From NCBI RefSeq assembly GCF_004919095.1, contig NZ_STGJ01000002.1:62001-126000 (forward strand): a stretch of DNA of 64,000 nucleotides. The letters run 5' to 3'. This document shows, piece by piece, positions 33,911 through 42,897 of the stretch (position 1 is its first letter; each line of letters opens with the position of its first letter). The translations under genes and the position numbers were made by a program. A model generated the notes under the pieces. The model saw only the letters and a program-made list of their open reading frames with translations, made no database searches and was not told the origin of the DNA. The DNA is from Crenobacter intestini (GTDB lineage: Bacteria > Pseudomonadota > Gammaproteobacteria > Burkholderiales > Chromobacteriaceae).

Positions 33911-34840
33911 ATGATTCGGGACAGAGACATGCAGCAGTTTGGCAAGGTAGCAGTAATGATGGGGGGCTCGTCCTCCGAACGAGAGGTTTCGCTGATGAGT
34001 GGCGCGGGCGTGCTCGCCGCGCTGCAAAGCAGCGGCGTCGACGCGCACGCGTTCGACCCGGCCGAGCGGCAGTTGTCGGCGCTGAAGGACGAGGGCTTCG
34101 CGAGGGTGTTCAACATCCTGCACGGCCCGTTCGGCGAGGACGGCACCCTGCAGGGCGCGCTCGAGGCGATGGGCATCCCGTACACCGGGTGCGGCGTGAT
34201 GGCCTCCGCCATCTGCATGGACAAGTGGCGCACCAAGCTGTTGTGGAAGGGCGCGGACCTGCCGATCCCGGCGTTCGAGCTGTTGAGCGCGGACAGCGAC
34301 TTCGACGCGATCGAGGCGAAGCTGGGCCTGCCGATCTTCGTGAAGCCGGCGACCGAGGGTTCGAGCATCGGCATCACCAAGGTGAAGGAAGCGGGCGGGC
34401 TGAAGGCCGCGTTCGAGGAAGCCAGCCGTTTCGACGACATCGTGCTGGCCGAGCAGTTTGTCGGCGGCGGCGAGTACACCTGCGCGGTGATCGGCGGCGA
34501 GGCGTACCCGACCATCAAGATCGAGCCGGCGACCGAGTACTACGACTACGACGCCAAGTACTTCCGCGACGACACGGTCTATCGTTGTCCGTCCGGGCTG
34601 GACGAAGAAACCGAGGCGCGCGCGCGCGCGCTGGCGGTGCAGGCGTTCCGCGTGCTTGGCTGCCGCGGCTGGGCGCGCATCGACTTTTTGATGGACGAGG
34701 CGGGCGGCATTTACCTCTTGGAGGCGAACACCAACCCGGGGATGACCAGCCACAGCCTGGTGCCGATGGCCGCCCGCGTGCAGGGGCTGTCGTACGAGGA
34801 TCTGTGCGTGAAGATCCTCGAGTCGGTCCATGTGGGATAA
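33911..34840 (+). CDS. ddl: D-alanine-D-alanine ligase
   Basis: ATP-grasp ligase producing the D-Ala-D-Ala dipeptide used by MurF. The N-terminus [20 protein letters not shown] is typical, followed by [15 protein letters not shown] and the C-terminal [18 protein letters not shown]. With ATG 33911 it is 309 residues and has GGGAG 4 nt upstream. ATG 33929 (303 residues) matches the usual family start better but lacks a ribosome site. ATG 33833, overlapping the murC stop, would add an atypical 26-residue leader. It overlaps ftsQ by 11 nt. Confidence 0.9.
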   Translation: MIRDRDMQQFGKVAVMMGGSSSEREVSLMSGAGVLAALQSSGVDAHAFDPAERQLSALKDEGFARVFNILHGPFGEDGTLQGALEAMGIPYTGCGVMASAICMDKWRTKLLWKGADLPIPAFELLSADSDFDAIEAKLGLPIFVKPATEGSSIGITKVKEAGGLKAAFEEASRFDDIVLAEQFVGGGEYTCAVIGGEAYPTIKIEPATEYYDYDAKYFRDDTVYRCPSGLDEETEARARALAVQAFRVLGCRGWARIDFLMDEAGGIYLLEANTNPGMTSHSLVPMAARVQGLSYEDLCVKILESVHVG

Positions 34841-35546
34841 CCACAAGCTGCTGGGCGGCGTCGCCAGCGTGCTGCTCTGGGTGTCGGCGCTGCTCTTGGT
34901 CTGGGCCGGCGTGTTCTGGCTGATCCATTCGCCGCTGTTTCCGGTGAAGAAGATCAGCATCGAGGGGCGGATGGAACGGGTGACGCCGGTGCAGTTGCGC
35001 TACATCGCCGAGCACGAGTTGCGAGGCACGTTCTTTACGCTGGACATCGACGCGACCCGGCAGGCCTTCGGCAAGTTGCCGTGGGTGAAGGAAGCGCAGG
35101 TGAGGCGGCGCTGGCCCGACCAGCTCGACATCACGGTCAGCGAGCACAAGGCGCTGGCACGCTGGGGCGAGAACGGGCTGGTGTCGACCGAAGGGCAGTG
35201 GTTCGACGCCGCCAGCGACCAGAGCCTGCCGGTGCTGTCGGGGCCGGCCGGCAGCGAGGCGGAGATGGCGCGGGCGCTGGAGCGTTTCAAGGCCATCCTC
35301 GCGCCTGCGGGCCTAGCGCCGGTGCGGGTGGGGATGAACGAGCGGCGTGCGTGGCGGATCGGGTTGTCCAACGGCGTCGAGCTCGAACTGGGGCGTAGCG
35401 ACGTGGACGCGCGGCTTGCGCGTTTTGCGCAGAGCTGGACGACGACGCTTGCCGCGTTGCCGTACCGGATCGAGACGGTCGATCTGCGTTACCCGAACGG
35501 ATACGCCGTGCGGATGCCTGACTACAAGGCGCCGCCGGCACAATAG
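34830..35546 (+). CDS. ftsQ: Cell division protein FtsQ
   Basis: 238-residue bitopic division protein. A short cytoplasmic tail and one helix (about residues 12-33) precede a POTRA domain ([20 protein letters not shown], about 38-105) and the beta domain that binds FtsB. The conserved [21 protein letters not shown] segment marks the POTRA/beta junction. It starts within the end of ddl and precedes ftsA by 30 bp. Confidence 0.95.
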   Translation: MWDNHKLLGGVASVLLWVSALLLVWAGVFWLIHSPLFPVKKISIEGRMERVTPVQLRYIAEHELRGTFFTLDIDATRQAFGKLPWVKEAQVRRRWPDQLDITVSEHKALARWGENGLVSTEGQWFDAASDQSLPVLSGPAGSEAEMARALERFKAILAPAGLAPVRVGMNERRAWRIGLSNGVELELGRSDVDARLARFAQSWTTTLAALPYRIETVDLRYPNGYAVRMPDYKAPPAQ

Positions 35547-35576
35547 GACAGATAGCAGTCTTTTCGGAGCTTACAG

Positions 35577-36818
35577 GTGAGCAAACCCAAGGAAAGCAAG
35601 ACCATGCTGGTCGGCCTCGATATCGGCACCTCGAAGATCGTCGCGATCGTCGCCGAGGTGCTCGACGAGGGCCGGCTCAACATCATCGGCATGGGGCAGA
35701 CGGCGTCCAAAGGGCTGAAAAAGGGCATGGTGGTCAATATCGAATCCACCGTGCAGGCCATCCAGCGTGCGCTGGAAGAGGCCCAGCTGATGGCCGACTG
35801 CAAGATCCACGAGGTGTATACCGGCATCGCCGGCAGCCACATCAAGAGCGTGAACTCGCACGGCATGGTCGCGATCAAGGACCGCGAGGTCACGCAGATG
35901 GACATCGACCGCGTGATCGAGACCGCGCGCGCGGTGACCATCCCGCCGGACCACCAGGTGCTGCACATCCTGACCCAGGAATACAGCATCGACGGCCAGG
36001 ACGGCGTGCGCGAGCCGCTGGGGATGAGCGGCGTGCGGCTGGAAGCGCGCGTGCACATCGTCACCGGCGCGGTGTCTGCCGCGCAGAACGTCGCCAAGTG
36101 CGTGCGCCGCTGCGGGCTCGAGGTGTCCGACCTCGTGCTGCAGCCGATGGCGTCGGCGATCGCCGTGCTGTCCGAGGACGAGAAGGACCTCGGCGTGTGC
36201 CTGATCGATATCGGCGGCGGCACCACCGACATCGCCGTCTACAGCAACGGCGCGATCCGCCATACCGCGGTGATCCCGATCGCCGGCGACCAGATCACCA
36301 ACGACATCGCGATGGCGCTCAGGACGCCGACCAAGGAGGCCGAGGACATCAAGATCCACCACGGCGTCTGCCTGGTCGGCATGGCCGACCCCTCGCAGAT
36401 GATCGAGGTGCCGGGTGTCGGCGAACGCGGCCCGCGCCAGATGGCGCGCTCGACGCTGGCCGAGGTGATCGAGCCGCGCGTCGAGGAGCTGTTCCAGCTG
36501 GTGCAGCAGGAACTGCGCCGCTCCGGCTTCGAGGACATGCTCTCGTCGGGCATCGTGCTCACCGGCGGCGCCAGCCTGATGCCGGGCATGGTCGAACTGG
36601 CCGAGGAAGTGTTCCACATGCCGGTGCGCGTCGGCGTGCCCAAGTATGTGGGCGGCCTGTCCGAGGTGGTGAAGAACCCGCGCTTCTCGACCGGTGTCGG
36701 CCTGCTGTTGTACGGCAAGGAGCAGGCGATGCTCACACGCGGCCCGATCAAGCTGGAGAACGCCGGCGTCGGCCAGTTGTTTGGCCGGATGAGAGCCTGG
36801 TTCGCCAATAGTTTCTGA
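35577..36818 (+). CDS. ftsA: Cell division protein FtsA
   Basis: 413-residue actin-like ATPase that tethers FtsZ to the membrane. LVGLDIGTSKIVAIVAEV carries the phosphate-1 loop, IDIGGGTTDIAVYSNGAIRHT the phosphate-2 loop. The C-terminal amphipathic anchor GQLFGRMRAWFANSF is intact. The GTG at 35577 is favoured by CGGAG 7 nt upstream; ATG at 35604 is less likely as it would trim the first strand. Spacing to ftsZ is 47 bp. Confidence 0.95.
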   Translation: MSKPKESKTMLVGLDIGTSKIVAIVAEVLDEGRLNIIGMGQTASKGLKKGMVVNIESTVQAIQRALEEAQLMADCKIHEVYTGIAGSHIKSVNSHGMVAIKDREVTQMDIDRVIETARAVTIPPDHQVLHILTQEYSIDGQDGVREPLGMSGVRLEARVHIVTGAVSAAQNVAKCVRRCGLEVSDLVLQPMASAIAVLSEDEKDLGVCLIDIGGGTTDIAVYSNGAIRHTAVIPIAGDQITNDIAMALRTPTKEAEDIKIHHGVCLVGMADPSQMIEVPGVGERGPRQMARSTLAEVIEPRVEELFQLVQQELRRSGFEDMLSSGIVLTGGASLMPGMVELAEEVFHMPVRVGVPKYVGGLSEVVKNPRFSTGVGLLLYGKEQAMLTRGPIKLENAGVGQLFGRMRAWFANSF

Positions 36819-36865
36819 GGCAGTCTCCCAGATTTTGTACGCTCATTTTTTACGAGGAGAGGAAT

Positions 36866-38038
36866 ATGAGCAATATGGTTTTTGAAGTGATGCAGGAGTC
36901 GGCGACCGACGCTGTCATCAAGGTGATCGGCGTCGGCGGCGGTGGCTGCAACGCGATCGACAACATGATCGACGGCAAGGTCAACGGCGTCGAGTTCATC
37001 TGCGCGAATACCGACGCGCAGACGCTCAAGCGCAACCGCGCGCCGCAGAAGCTGCAGCTGGGCCTGAGCCTGACCAAGGGCCTGGGCGCCGGCGCCAACC
37101 CGGAAGTCGGCCGCAGTGCCGCGCTGGAAGACCGCGAGCGCATCGCCGAGATGCTCAAGGGCGCCAATATGGTGTTCGTCACCGCCGGCATGGGCGGCGG
37201 CACCGGCACCGGCGCCGCACCGGTAGTTGCCGAGGTCGCACGCGAACTGGGCATCCTGACCGTGGGCGTGGTCACCCGTCCGTTCGAGCACGAAGGCCGC
37301 CGCATCAAGGTCGCGCAGCAGGGCATCGAAGACCTGAAGAAGCATGTCGACTCGCTGATCGTGATCCCGAACGACAAGCTGATGGAAGTGCTGGGTGAGG
37401 ACGTGACCATGCGCGAGGCGTTCCGCGCGGCGGACGACGTGCTCAAGGGCGCGGTCGCCGGCATCGCCGAAGTGATCACCTGCCCGGGCTTCATCAACGT
37501 CGACTTCGCCGACGTGCGTACCGTGATGGGCGAGATGGGGCTGGCGATGATGGGCTCCTCGTTCGCGTCCGGCCTCGACCGCGCGCGCATCGCCGCCGAA
37601 CAGGCGGTGGCGAGCCCGCTACTCGACAACATCACGCTGGACGGCGCACGCGGCGTGCTGATCAACATCTCGACCGCGCCGGGTTGCCTGAAGATGAGCG
37701 AGTACAAGGAGATCATGGCCATCGTCCGCCAGTACGCCGACGAGGACGCGCAGGTCAAGTTCGGTACCGCCGAAGTCGAGGATATGCCGGATGACATGAT
37801 CCGCGTCACGCTGATCGCGACCGGCCTGGGCCAGAAGAAGGCGCAGCGCGAGGAGCGCCCGGAGTACATCAAGATCGTGAAGACCGGTACCGACGACTAC
37901 GCGTACCAGCAGGAGGAAGACCCGCTCGCCAGCGTCGGCAAGCGCCGTACGCGCACGCCGACGTCGTCCGACTTCTCCAACCCGGAGGTCAGCGAGAGCT
38001 ACGATATCCCGGCTTTCCTGCGTCGTCAGGCCGATTGA
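36866..38038 (+). CDS. ftsZ: Cell division protein FtsZ
   Basis: 390-residue tubulin-like GTPase that forms the Z ring. The GTP-binding loop GMGGGTGTGAAPVVAEVA, the T7 synergy loop FINVDFADVRTVM and the C-terminal conserved peptide YDIPAFLRRQ (which binds FtsA and other partners) are all present. A strong ribosome site (GAGGAGAGG) precedes the ATG. A short linker with Thr/Arg-rich sequence separates the core and the tail. Confidence 0.98.
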   Translation: MSNMVFEVMQESATDAVIKVIGVGGGGCNAIDNMIDGKVNGVEFICANTDAQTLKRNRAPQKLQLGLSLTKGLGAGANPEVGRSAALEDRERIAEMLKGANMVFVTAGMGGGTGTGAAPVVAEVARELGILTVGVVTRPFEHEGRRIKVAQQGIEDLKKHVDSLIVIPNDKLMEVLGEDVTMREAFRAADDVLKGAVAGIAEVITCPGFINVDFADVRTVMGEMGLAMMGSSFASGLDRARIAAEQAVASPLLDNITLDGARGVLINISTAPGCLKMSEYKEIMAIVRQYADEDAQVKFGTAEVEDMPDDMIRVTLIATGLGQKKAQREERPEYIKIVKTGTDDYAYQQEEDPLASVGKRRTRTPTSSDFSNPEVSESYDIPAFLRRQAD

Positions 38039-38074
38039 TAGCGGCAGGCTATCGGAACGGGTGGAAGGTTCAAT

Positions 38075-38103
38075 TTAGCCGGCGTCGGTCGCCGTGCTAG
38101 AAT
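38075..38103 (+). promoter_or_regulatory. Candidate promoter of lpxC (extended -10)
   Basis: TTAGCC (38075-38080) and TAGAAT (38098-38103, 5 of 6) are spaced by 17 bp, with TG one base before the -10 (extended -10, TGcTAGAAT). It lies in the 98-bp ftsZ-lpxC gap, 34 bp before the lpxC start. Confidence 0.6.
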
Positions 38104-38136
38104 CCGCCCGTCCCAACCTGCCAGCAGAGGCCAACG

Positions 38137-39051
38137 ATGATCCTGCAAAGAACGCTCGGCCAGCCGATCAGCGCCACCGGCGTCGGTCTGCACTCCGGCG
38201 AACGGGTGAGGCTTGCCCTTTACCCGGCGCCGGCCGATAGCGGGATCGTCTTCCGTCGCACCGACTTGCAACCCGCAGTCGACGTGCGTGCGGAGCCCTC
38301 GCTCGTCAACGACACGCGCCTCTCCTCGACGCTGGTGACCGACGCCGGCGTGCGTGTCGGGACGATCGAGCACCTGATGTCCGCCTTCGCTGGGCTGGGC
38401 ATCGACAACCTGCTGGTTGAAGTGACCGCGGCGGAAATCCCGATCATGGACGGTTCCGCCGCGCCCTTCATCTACCTGCTGCAGGAGGCCGGCATTGCCG
38501 ACCAGGACAAGCCCAAGCGCTTTATCCGGGTCAGGGAGCCGGTCGAAGTGGTCGAAGGCGACAAATGGGTGCGCCTCGACCCGCACGACGGCTTCACCGT
38601 CGAGCTGTCGATCGAGTTCAACCACCCCGCGTTCAACCGTGCGCCGCAGAAGGTGAAGATCGACTTCGCCGACCATTCCTACGTCGACGAGATCTCGCGC
38701 GCGCGCACCTTCGGCTTCATGCACGAGGTCGAGTACATGAAGAGCCAGGGGCTGGGGCTGGGCGGCAACCTAGGCAACGCGATCGTGATCGACGACGAGT
38801 ACGTGCTCAACCCGGAAGGCCTGCGCTTCCCGGACGAATTCGTCCGTCACAAGATCCTCGACGCGATCGGCGACCTCTACATCGTCGGCCACCCGCTGAT
38901 CGCCGCCTTCTCCGGCCACAAGTCCGGCCACGCGATGAACAACGCGCTGCTCAGGAAGCTGCTCGCCACGCCGTCGGCGTGGGAGTACGTGAGCTTCAAG
39001 GACCCGCTCGACGTCCCCTCCAGCTTCCACCGCCTGCCCGAGGTGCGCTGA
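38137..39051 (+). CDS. lpxC: UDP-3-O-acyl-N-acetylglucosamine deacetylase LpxC
   Basis: 304-residue zinc amidase, committed step of lipid A synthesis. [19 protein letters not shown] is the family start; zinc ligands are in [13 protein letters not shown] and in the C-terminal FRHK-type segment (here [17 protein letters not shown]), with the catalytic His in [11 protein letters not shown]. It marks the usual end of the dcw cluster and appears to have its own promoter. Its stop overlaps the next small ORF (TGATG). Confidence 0.95.
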   Translation: MILQRTLGQPISATGVGLHSGERVRLALYPAPADSGIVFRRTDLQPAVDVRAEPSLVNDTRLSSTLVTDAGVRVGTIEHLMSAFAGLGIDNLLVEVTAAEIPIMDGSAAPFIYLLQEAGIADQDKPKRFIRVREPVEVVEGDKWVRLDPHDGFTVELSIEFNHPAFNRAPQKVKIDFADHSYVDEISRARTFGFMHEVEYMKSQGLGLGGNLGNAIVIDDEYVLNPEGLRFPDEFVRHKILDAIGDLYIVGHPLIAAFSGHKSGHAMNNALLRKLLATPSAWEYVSFKDPLDVPSSFHRLPEVR

Positions 39052-39233
39052 TGCTGTGGCTGCTGCGCCTGTGGGTCGTCGGCTTGATGCTGGTGTTTTG
39101 CTGGGCGCTGATCAGCTACGCCATCCGCCGCGACGCGGCGACCCTCGCGCGCGCCCGTGCGCTGTGGCGCGGCTCGCTCTTGGCCGGCGGCGTGCTGCTC
39201 ACGCTGTGGCTGGCCATGCGCCTGTTGCGCTGA
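39051..39233 (+). CDS. Small hypothetical membrane protein (60 aa) coupled to lpxC
   Basis: The ATG at 39051 overlaps the lpxC stop by one base (TGATG), so translation is probably coupled. The product has two hydrophobic helices (LLRLWVVGLMLVFCWALISYA and SLLAGGVLLTLWLAMRLL) joined by a charged Arg-rich loop RRDAATLARARALWR. I do not recognise a family. Its topology and coupling suggest an inner-membrane accessory protein, perhaps connected to LpxC level or activity, but that is speculation. Confidence 0.6.
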   Translation: MLWLLRLWVVGLMLVFCWALISYAIRRDAATLARARALWRGSLLAGGVLLTLWLAMRLLR

Positions 39234-39252
39234 CGTCTCCCCGAAGCCTGCC

Positions 39253-40188
39253 TTAGCCCGCCGCCTGTGCCTGCGTGGCCGCGCGCGCGCGCGCGTCGCC
39301 CGCCGCGCACAGCACGCCGGCGATGATCAGCGCGCCGCCGACAAGCTGCGAGGCGCCCATCGGCTCGCCGAGCAGGGCGGCGGCGAACAGCAGGGTGAAC
39401 AGCGGCTCGCTGGTCGACAGCAGCGACGCGCGGCTGGCGCCGACCCGCGCCATGCCGGAGAGGAACAGCGCGGTCGCGACGACGGTGGAGACCAGCGCGA
39501 GCAGCAACACCCCCGCCCAGCCGGCCGCGCCCTGCGGCAGGGTCAGCGAGCCCGAGGCCATCAGCAGCGCGCCGTTGCTGACGGCGCCGGCACACATCAC
39601 CACGGTGGTCGCCGCGAGCGGATGCACCCGCCACGCGTAGCGCCCGCCGACCACCACGTACACCGAATAGAACAGCGCCGAGCCGACGCCGAGCGCGAGC
39701 CCTGCCGCGTCGCCGCCGTAGCCGGCGCCGACGGTCACCGCGAGGCCGGCGAGCGACAGGATCAGCGCCACAATGCGGCGGCGGGTCAGCGCCTCGCCGA
39801 ACAGGAGCGCCGAAATCGCCAGCACCAGCGCCGGGTAGAGGTAGAGCAGCAGCGAGACGGTGCCGGCGGGGACGGTCCTCAGCGCACCGAAGAAGCACAG
39901 CGACATGCCGGTGTAGCCGACGGCGCCCATCGCGGCGAGCGCGACCAGGGTGCGGCCGCGCGGCCACGCCAGGCGGGTCGTGCGCATCCACAGCACCAGC
40001 ATCAGCGCGGCGAGCGCGAAGCGCAGGAAGACCATGCCGGCGCTGTCGACGCCGGCGTCGCGCGCGAGGCGGGCAAACACCGGGATGGCGCCGTAGCAGG
40101 CGCCGGCGAGGATGACGGCGAGGGTACCGGCAAGCGAGGGGGGCATGGTCGGAGCCGCGGGCAAAGCGTGCATGCTAGCCCGATTCAT
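39253..40188 (-). CDS. EamA family (DMT superfamily) transporter
   Basis: 311-residue membrane protein made of two homologous EamA halves with ten helices in total. The first half contains LAVILAGACYGAIPVFARLA and the second LGVGSALFYSVYVVVGGRYAW, the usual repeat entry helices. EamA proteins export metabolites or amino acids; the substrate is unknown. Start choice is uncertain: ATG at 40188, 40173 or 40146 are in frame and none has a clear ribosome site. The 3' end is convergent with the small ORF after lpxC. Confidence 0.8.
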   Translation of the reverse strand: MNRASMHALPAAPTMPPSLAGTLAVILAGACYGAIPVFARLARDAGVDSAGMVFLRFALAALMLVLWMRTTRLAWPRGRTLVALAAMGAVGYTGMSLCFFGALRTVPAGTVSLLLYLYPALVLAISALLFGEALTRRRIVALILSLAGLAVTVGAGYGGDAAGLALGVGSALFYSVYVVVGGRYAWRVHPLAATTVVMCAGAVSNGALLMASGSLTLPQGAAGWAGVLLLALVSTVVATALFLSGMARVGASRASLLSTSEPLFTLLFAAALLGEPMGASQLVGGALIIAGVLCAAGDARARAATQAQAAG

Positions 40189-40208
40189 GCCAAAAGTATA
40201 TCTACGGG

Positions 40209-40721
40209 TCAGCCCTGCTTGATCAGCTCGGCGACGGTCGTCTCGACGGAACGCCTGGGCGTGCCGCCGTCGCACAGCCGCTCGCGCAGCGCGTGGCGCA
40301 CGCCGTCTTCGGCGCGGATCGGCCGCCATACCGGCTTGGCCGATTCGATCCAGCGCTGGCCGATGGTGTCGCCGAAGGCGTAGCTGCGCAGCGTGCGGTC
40401 GGCGCAGCGCATGCCTTCGCGGCTGATATTGGCGACGCCGCCGGGCGAGAGCACGCGCAGGGTGTAGCGCACCACGCCGTCCGCGCCGATCTCGAGTGCG
40501 CTGCTGTCGACCGACAGCCGGTTGCGCTCGGTGTTGCCGGCGGTGAAGTCGACCCAGCTGGGCGACGCCGGGTAGGCCGGCAGGGCGTTGGCCTGTTCGG
40601 CCCACGGCGTCTCGTCGTCGAAGGCGTTGGCGGTCGCGCGCTTGAAGTGGGCGTCGGCCCCGCCGGCGAAGGCGCCAGCGGCGGCGAGCGCCAGCAGGCT
40701 GGGAAGCAGTCTTCTAAACAC
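40209..40721 (-). CDS. CNP1-like family secreted protein
   Basis: 170-residue protein with an N-terminal signal peptide (FRRLLPSLLALAAAGAFAGGADA) and a domain that reads as the CNP1-like family of betaproteobacteria: WVDFTAGNTERNRLSVDSSAL, DGVVRYTLRVLSPGGVANIS, EGMRCADRTLRSYAFG. Two Cys remain in the mature part. Function is unknown. The GTG at 40721 has GAGG 7 nt upstream. Its 5' end overlaps the NRDE gene's 3' end by 8 bp, so the two are probably one operon. Confidence 0.75.
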   Translation of the reverse strand: MFRRLLPSLLALAAAGAFAGGADAHFKRATANAFDDETPWAEQANALPAYPASPSWVDFTAGNTERNRLSVDSSALEIGADGVVRYTLRVLSPGGVANISREGMRCADRTLRSYAFGDTIGQRWIESAKPVWRPIRAEDGVRHALRERLCDGGTPRRSVETTVAELIKQG

Positions 40722-41493
40722 TGGAAGTCCTCGGGATCGGTTCGAGATTGAGTCGGAATTCGCGCAGCTGGCCGCGGCCGCCGCCCGGCGTGCGGGCAAG
40801 TTCGCTAAGCGCGACACGGCCGCCGGCGCCGACGGTGAGCAGGGTGGACGCGCGGGTGCCGTAGTCGTAGCCGGCGATCAGCACCGGCGCGAGCAGCTTC
40901 TCGCGGGCGAGGCCGACGCCGGTATTCGGCAATTCGGCGACCGGCGGCACGCTGCGGTCGGACAGCCACTCGAACGCCACGGTGGCGGCAGGCGGCCGGG
41001 CCGCGGCGGACAGCTGGCCGGCGAGCAGCCGGCACTTGGGCCACGGGGTGTCCAGCGTCGCGTTGGAGAGGGTGTGCACGCCGGGGGTGAGCCTGGCGAG
41101 CGTGCCGCGCACGCTGTGGAAGTGGTAGAGGTCGCCGATGTCGCCGAACAGCAGGTTGAACGGCGCGTAGTCGGCGCGCTCGGCAGCCAGTTGCCGCGCG
41201 AAGGCCTGCGCGTCGTCGCGGCCCTCGACGAAGCGGCGCACCAGTTCGCCGCGCGAACGCGCGCCGGATTGGCGCAGCCCCTCGCGCACGTTGGTGACGG
41301 CGGCGAAGCGGCCGTGGCGGCTGATCGCGAGCCAGCTGCCGCCGCCTTCGAGGTCGCGCCCGCCGAGCACGTCGGGCGCGTCGTCCCACCAGGCGAGCGG
41401 GGCGCTGGCACGGGCGTGCAGCTCGTCACGGTTGGCGACGAGCACCAGCGGGCCGAGGCGGGGGGTCTTGTAGGCGAGGGCAATCACACACAT
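40714..41493 (-). CDS. NRDE (TANGO2-like) family protein
   Basis: 259-residue protein opening MCVIALAYKTPRLGPLVLVA then NRDELHARASAPLAWW, the NRDE signature that names the family. Other conserved blocks are GGRDLEGGGSWLAIS and FAAVTNVREG. The catalytic-like N-terminal Cys2 is retained; the family resembles Ntn hydrolases and TANGO2 has been linked to heme and lipid handling in eukaryotes, but the bacterial role is not established. MCVIAL at 41493 is preferred to ATG 41505 as the conserved family start. Divergent from tusA across 59 bp. Confidence 0.8.
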   Translation of the reverse strand: MCVIALAYKTPRLGPLVLVANRDELHARASAPLAWWDDAPDVLGGRDLEGGGSWLAISRHGRFAAVTNVREGLRQSGARSRGELVRRFVEGRDDAQAFARQLAAERADYAPFNLLFGDIGDLYHFHSVRGTLARLTPGVHTLSNATLDTPWPKCRLLAGQLSAAARPPAATVAFEWLSDRSVPPVAELPNTGVGLAREKLLAPVLIAGYDYGTRASTLLTVGAGGRVALSELARTPGGGRGQLREFRLNLEPIPRTSSV

Positions 41494-41552
41494 GGGCGTG
41501 CGCATAAGGCGTAAAATGACGGCCCATTGTAACCGATAGACGCGGGTGTCCC

Positions 41553-41783
41553 ATGCAGATCGCCAAAACGCTGGACCTGTCCGGCCTCAACTGTCCCTTG
41601 CCCATCCTGCGCGCGAAGAAGGGCCTGGCCGATATGGCGTCGGGCACGCTGCTCGAGGTGATCGCCACCGACCCGGGCGCGCCGCGCGATTTCGAGGCGT
41701 TCTGCCGGCAGACCGGCAACGCGCTCGAGGTGTCCGAGACGACCCCCGAGGGCAAGTTCCGGATGGTGCTGCGCCGCAAGTAA
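41553..41783 (+). CDS. tusA: Sulfurtransferase TusA family protein
   Basis: 76-residue protein with the CPxP motif of TusA/SirA proteins: [21 protein letters not shown], with the persulfide-accepting Cys14. It relays sulfur for tRNA 2-thiouridine or other thiolation pathways. The ATG lies after GGTGTCCC, a weak ribosome site. pyrC follows after 41 bp on the same strand. Confidence 0.9.
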   Translation: MQIAKTLDLSGLNCPLPILRAKKGLADMASGTLLEVIATDPGAPRDFEAFCRQTGNALEVSETTPEGKFRMVLRRK

Positions 41784-41824
41784 GCCACCGCTTTTCCCCT
41801 TCCTCACCGACCCAGACCGAGTCC

Positions 41825-42856
41825 ATGCATACCCTGACCCTGATCCGCCCCGACGACTGGCACCTGCACCTGCGTGACGGCGACGCGCTCGCCGCCGTGC
41901 TGCCCGACACCTGCCGGCAGATGGGCCGCGCCATCATCATGCCGAACCTGAAGCCGCCGGTGACCACCACCGAGCAGGCCGCCGCGTACCGCGCACGCAT
42001 CCTCGCCGCCCGCCCGGCGGGTTCCGCGTTCGAGCCCCTGATGACGCTGTACCTGACCGACCGCACCAGCGCCGACGAGATCCGCCGCGCCAAGGCGAGC
42101 GGTTTCGTGCACGGGGTCAAGCTGTACCCGGCCGGCGCGACGACCAACTCGGACGCCGGCGTCACCTCGATCGACAAGGCGATGCCGGCGCTGGAAGCGA
42201 TGGCCGAGGTCGGCCTGCCGCTTCTGGTGCACGGCGAGGTGACCGACCCCGCGATCGACATCTTCGACCGGGAGGCGGTGTTCATCGAGCAGGTGTTTGA
42301 GCCCCTGATCGCCCGCCTGCCCGGCCTCAAGGTGGTGTTCGAGCACATCACCACGCGCCAGGCGGCCGAGTATGTCGCAGCAGCCCCGGCCAACGTCGGC
42401 GCGACGATCACCGCGCACCATCTGCTGATGAACCGCAACGCGCTGTTCGTCGGCGGCGTGCGCCCGCACCACTTCTGCCTGCCGGTGCTCAAGCGTGAGA
42501 CGCACCGCGAGGCGCTGGTGAAGGCCGCGACCTCGGGCAGCCCGAAGTTCTTCCTCGGTACCGACAGCGCGCCGCACGCGCGCCACGCCAAGGAGTCCGC
42601 CTGCGGCTGCGCCGGCATGTACACCGCGCACGCGGCGATCGAGCTGTACGCCGAGGCCTTCGAGGCGGCCGGCGCGCTGGACAGGCTGGAGGCGTTCGCC
42701 TCGCTGAACGGGCCGGCGTTCTACGGCCTGCCGGCCAACGCGGACACGGTGACGCTGGTGCGTGAAGACTGGACGGTCGAGCCCGTGCTGCCGTTCGGCG
42801 ACACCGAGCTCGTCCCGCTACGCGCCGGCGAGACCGTGCGCTGGAAGCTCGTGTAA
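41825..42856 (+). CDS. pyrC: Dihydroorotase, class II
   Basis: 343-residue zinc amidohydrolase of pyrimidine synthesis (carbamoyl-aspartate to dihydroorotate). Metal ligands are seen in [10 protein letters not shown] (H13, H15), the carboxylated Lys in [27 protein letters not shown] and [11 protein letters not shown], with Asp in [13 protein letters not shown]. Full family length. The ATG at 41825 is the family start; the region before it has no ribosome site stronger than GACCGAG. Confidence 0.95.
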   Translation: MHTLTLIRPDDWHLHLRDGDALAAVLPDTCRQMGRAIIMPNLKPPVTTTEQAAAYRARILAARPAGSAFEPLMTLYLTDRTSADEIRRAKASGFVHGVKLYPAGATTNSDAGVTSIDKAMPALEAMAEVGLPLLVHGEVTDPAIDIFDREAVFIEQVFEPLIARLPGLKVVFEHITTRQAAEYVAAAPANVGATITAHHLLMNRNALFVGGVRPHHFCLPVLKRETHREALVKAATSGSPKFFLGTDSAPHARHAKESACGCAGMYTAHAAIELYAEAFEAAGALDRLEAFASLNGPAFYGLPANADTVTLVREDWTVEPVLPFGDTELVPLRAGETVRWKLV

Positions 42857-42868
42857 GTAAGCAAAACC

Positions 42869-42890
42869 GGCAGGCGGCGTTCCGCCTGCC
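42869..42890 (-). terminator. Terminator between convergent pyrC and prpE
   Basis: GGCAGGCGG (42869-42877) and CCGCCTGCC (42882-42890) form a perfect 9-bp stem with a 4-nt loop. On the minus strand the hairpin is followed by GGTTTTGC, a short U-tract, so it serves prpE best; it may also slow transcripts from pyrC. Confidence 0.7.
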
Positions 42891-42897
42891 GCCACCC

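Noticed and set aside
41784-41824. Pyrimidine-responsive leader before pyrC
   Set aside because: The 41-bp gap has no hairpin or leader ORF that I could support.
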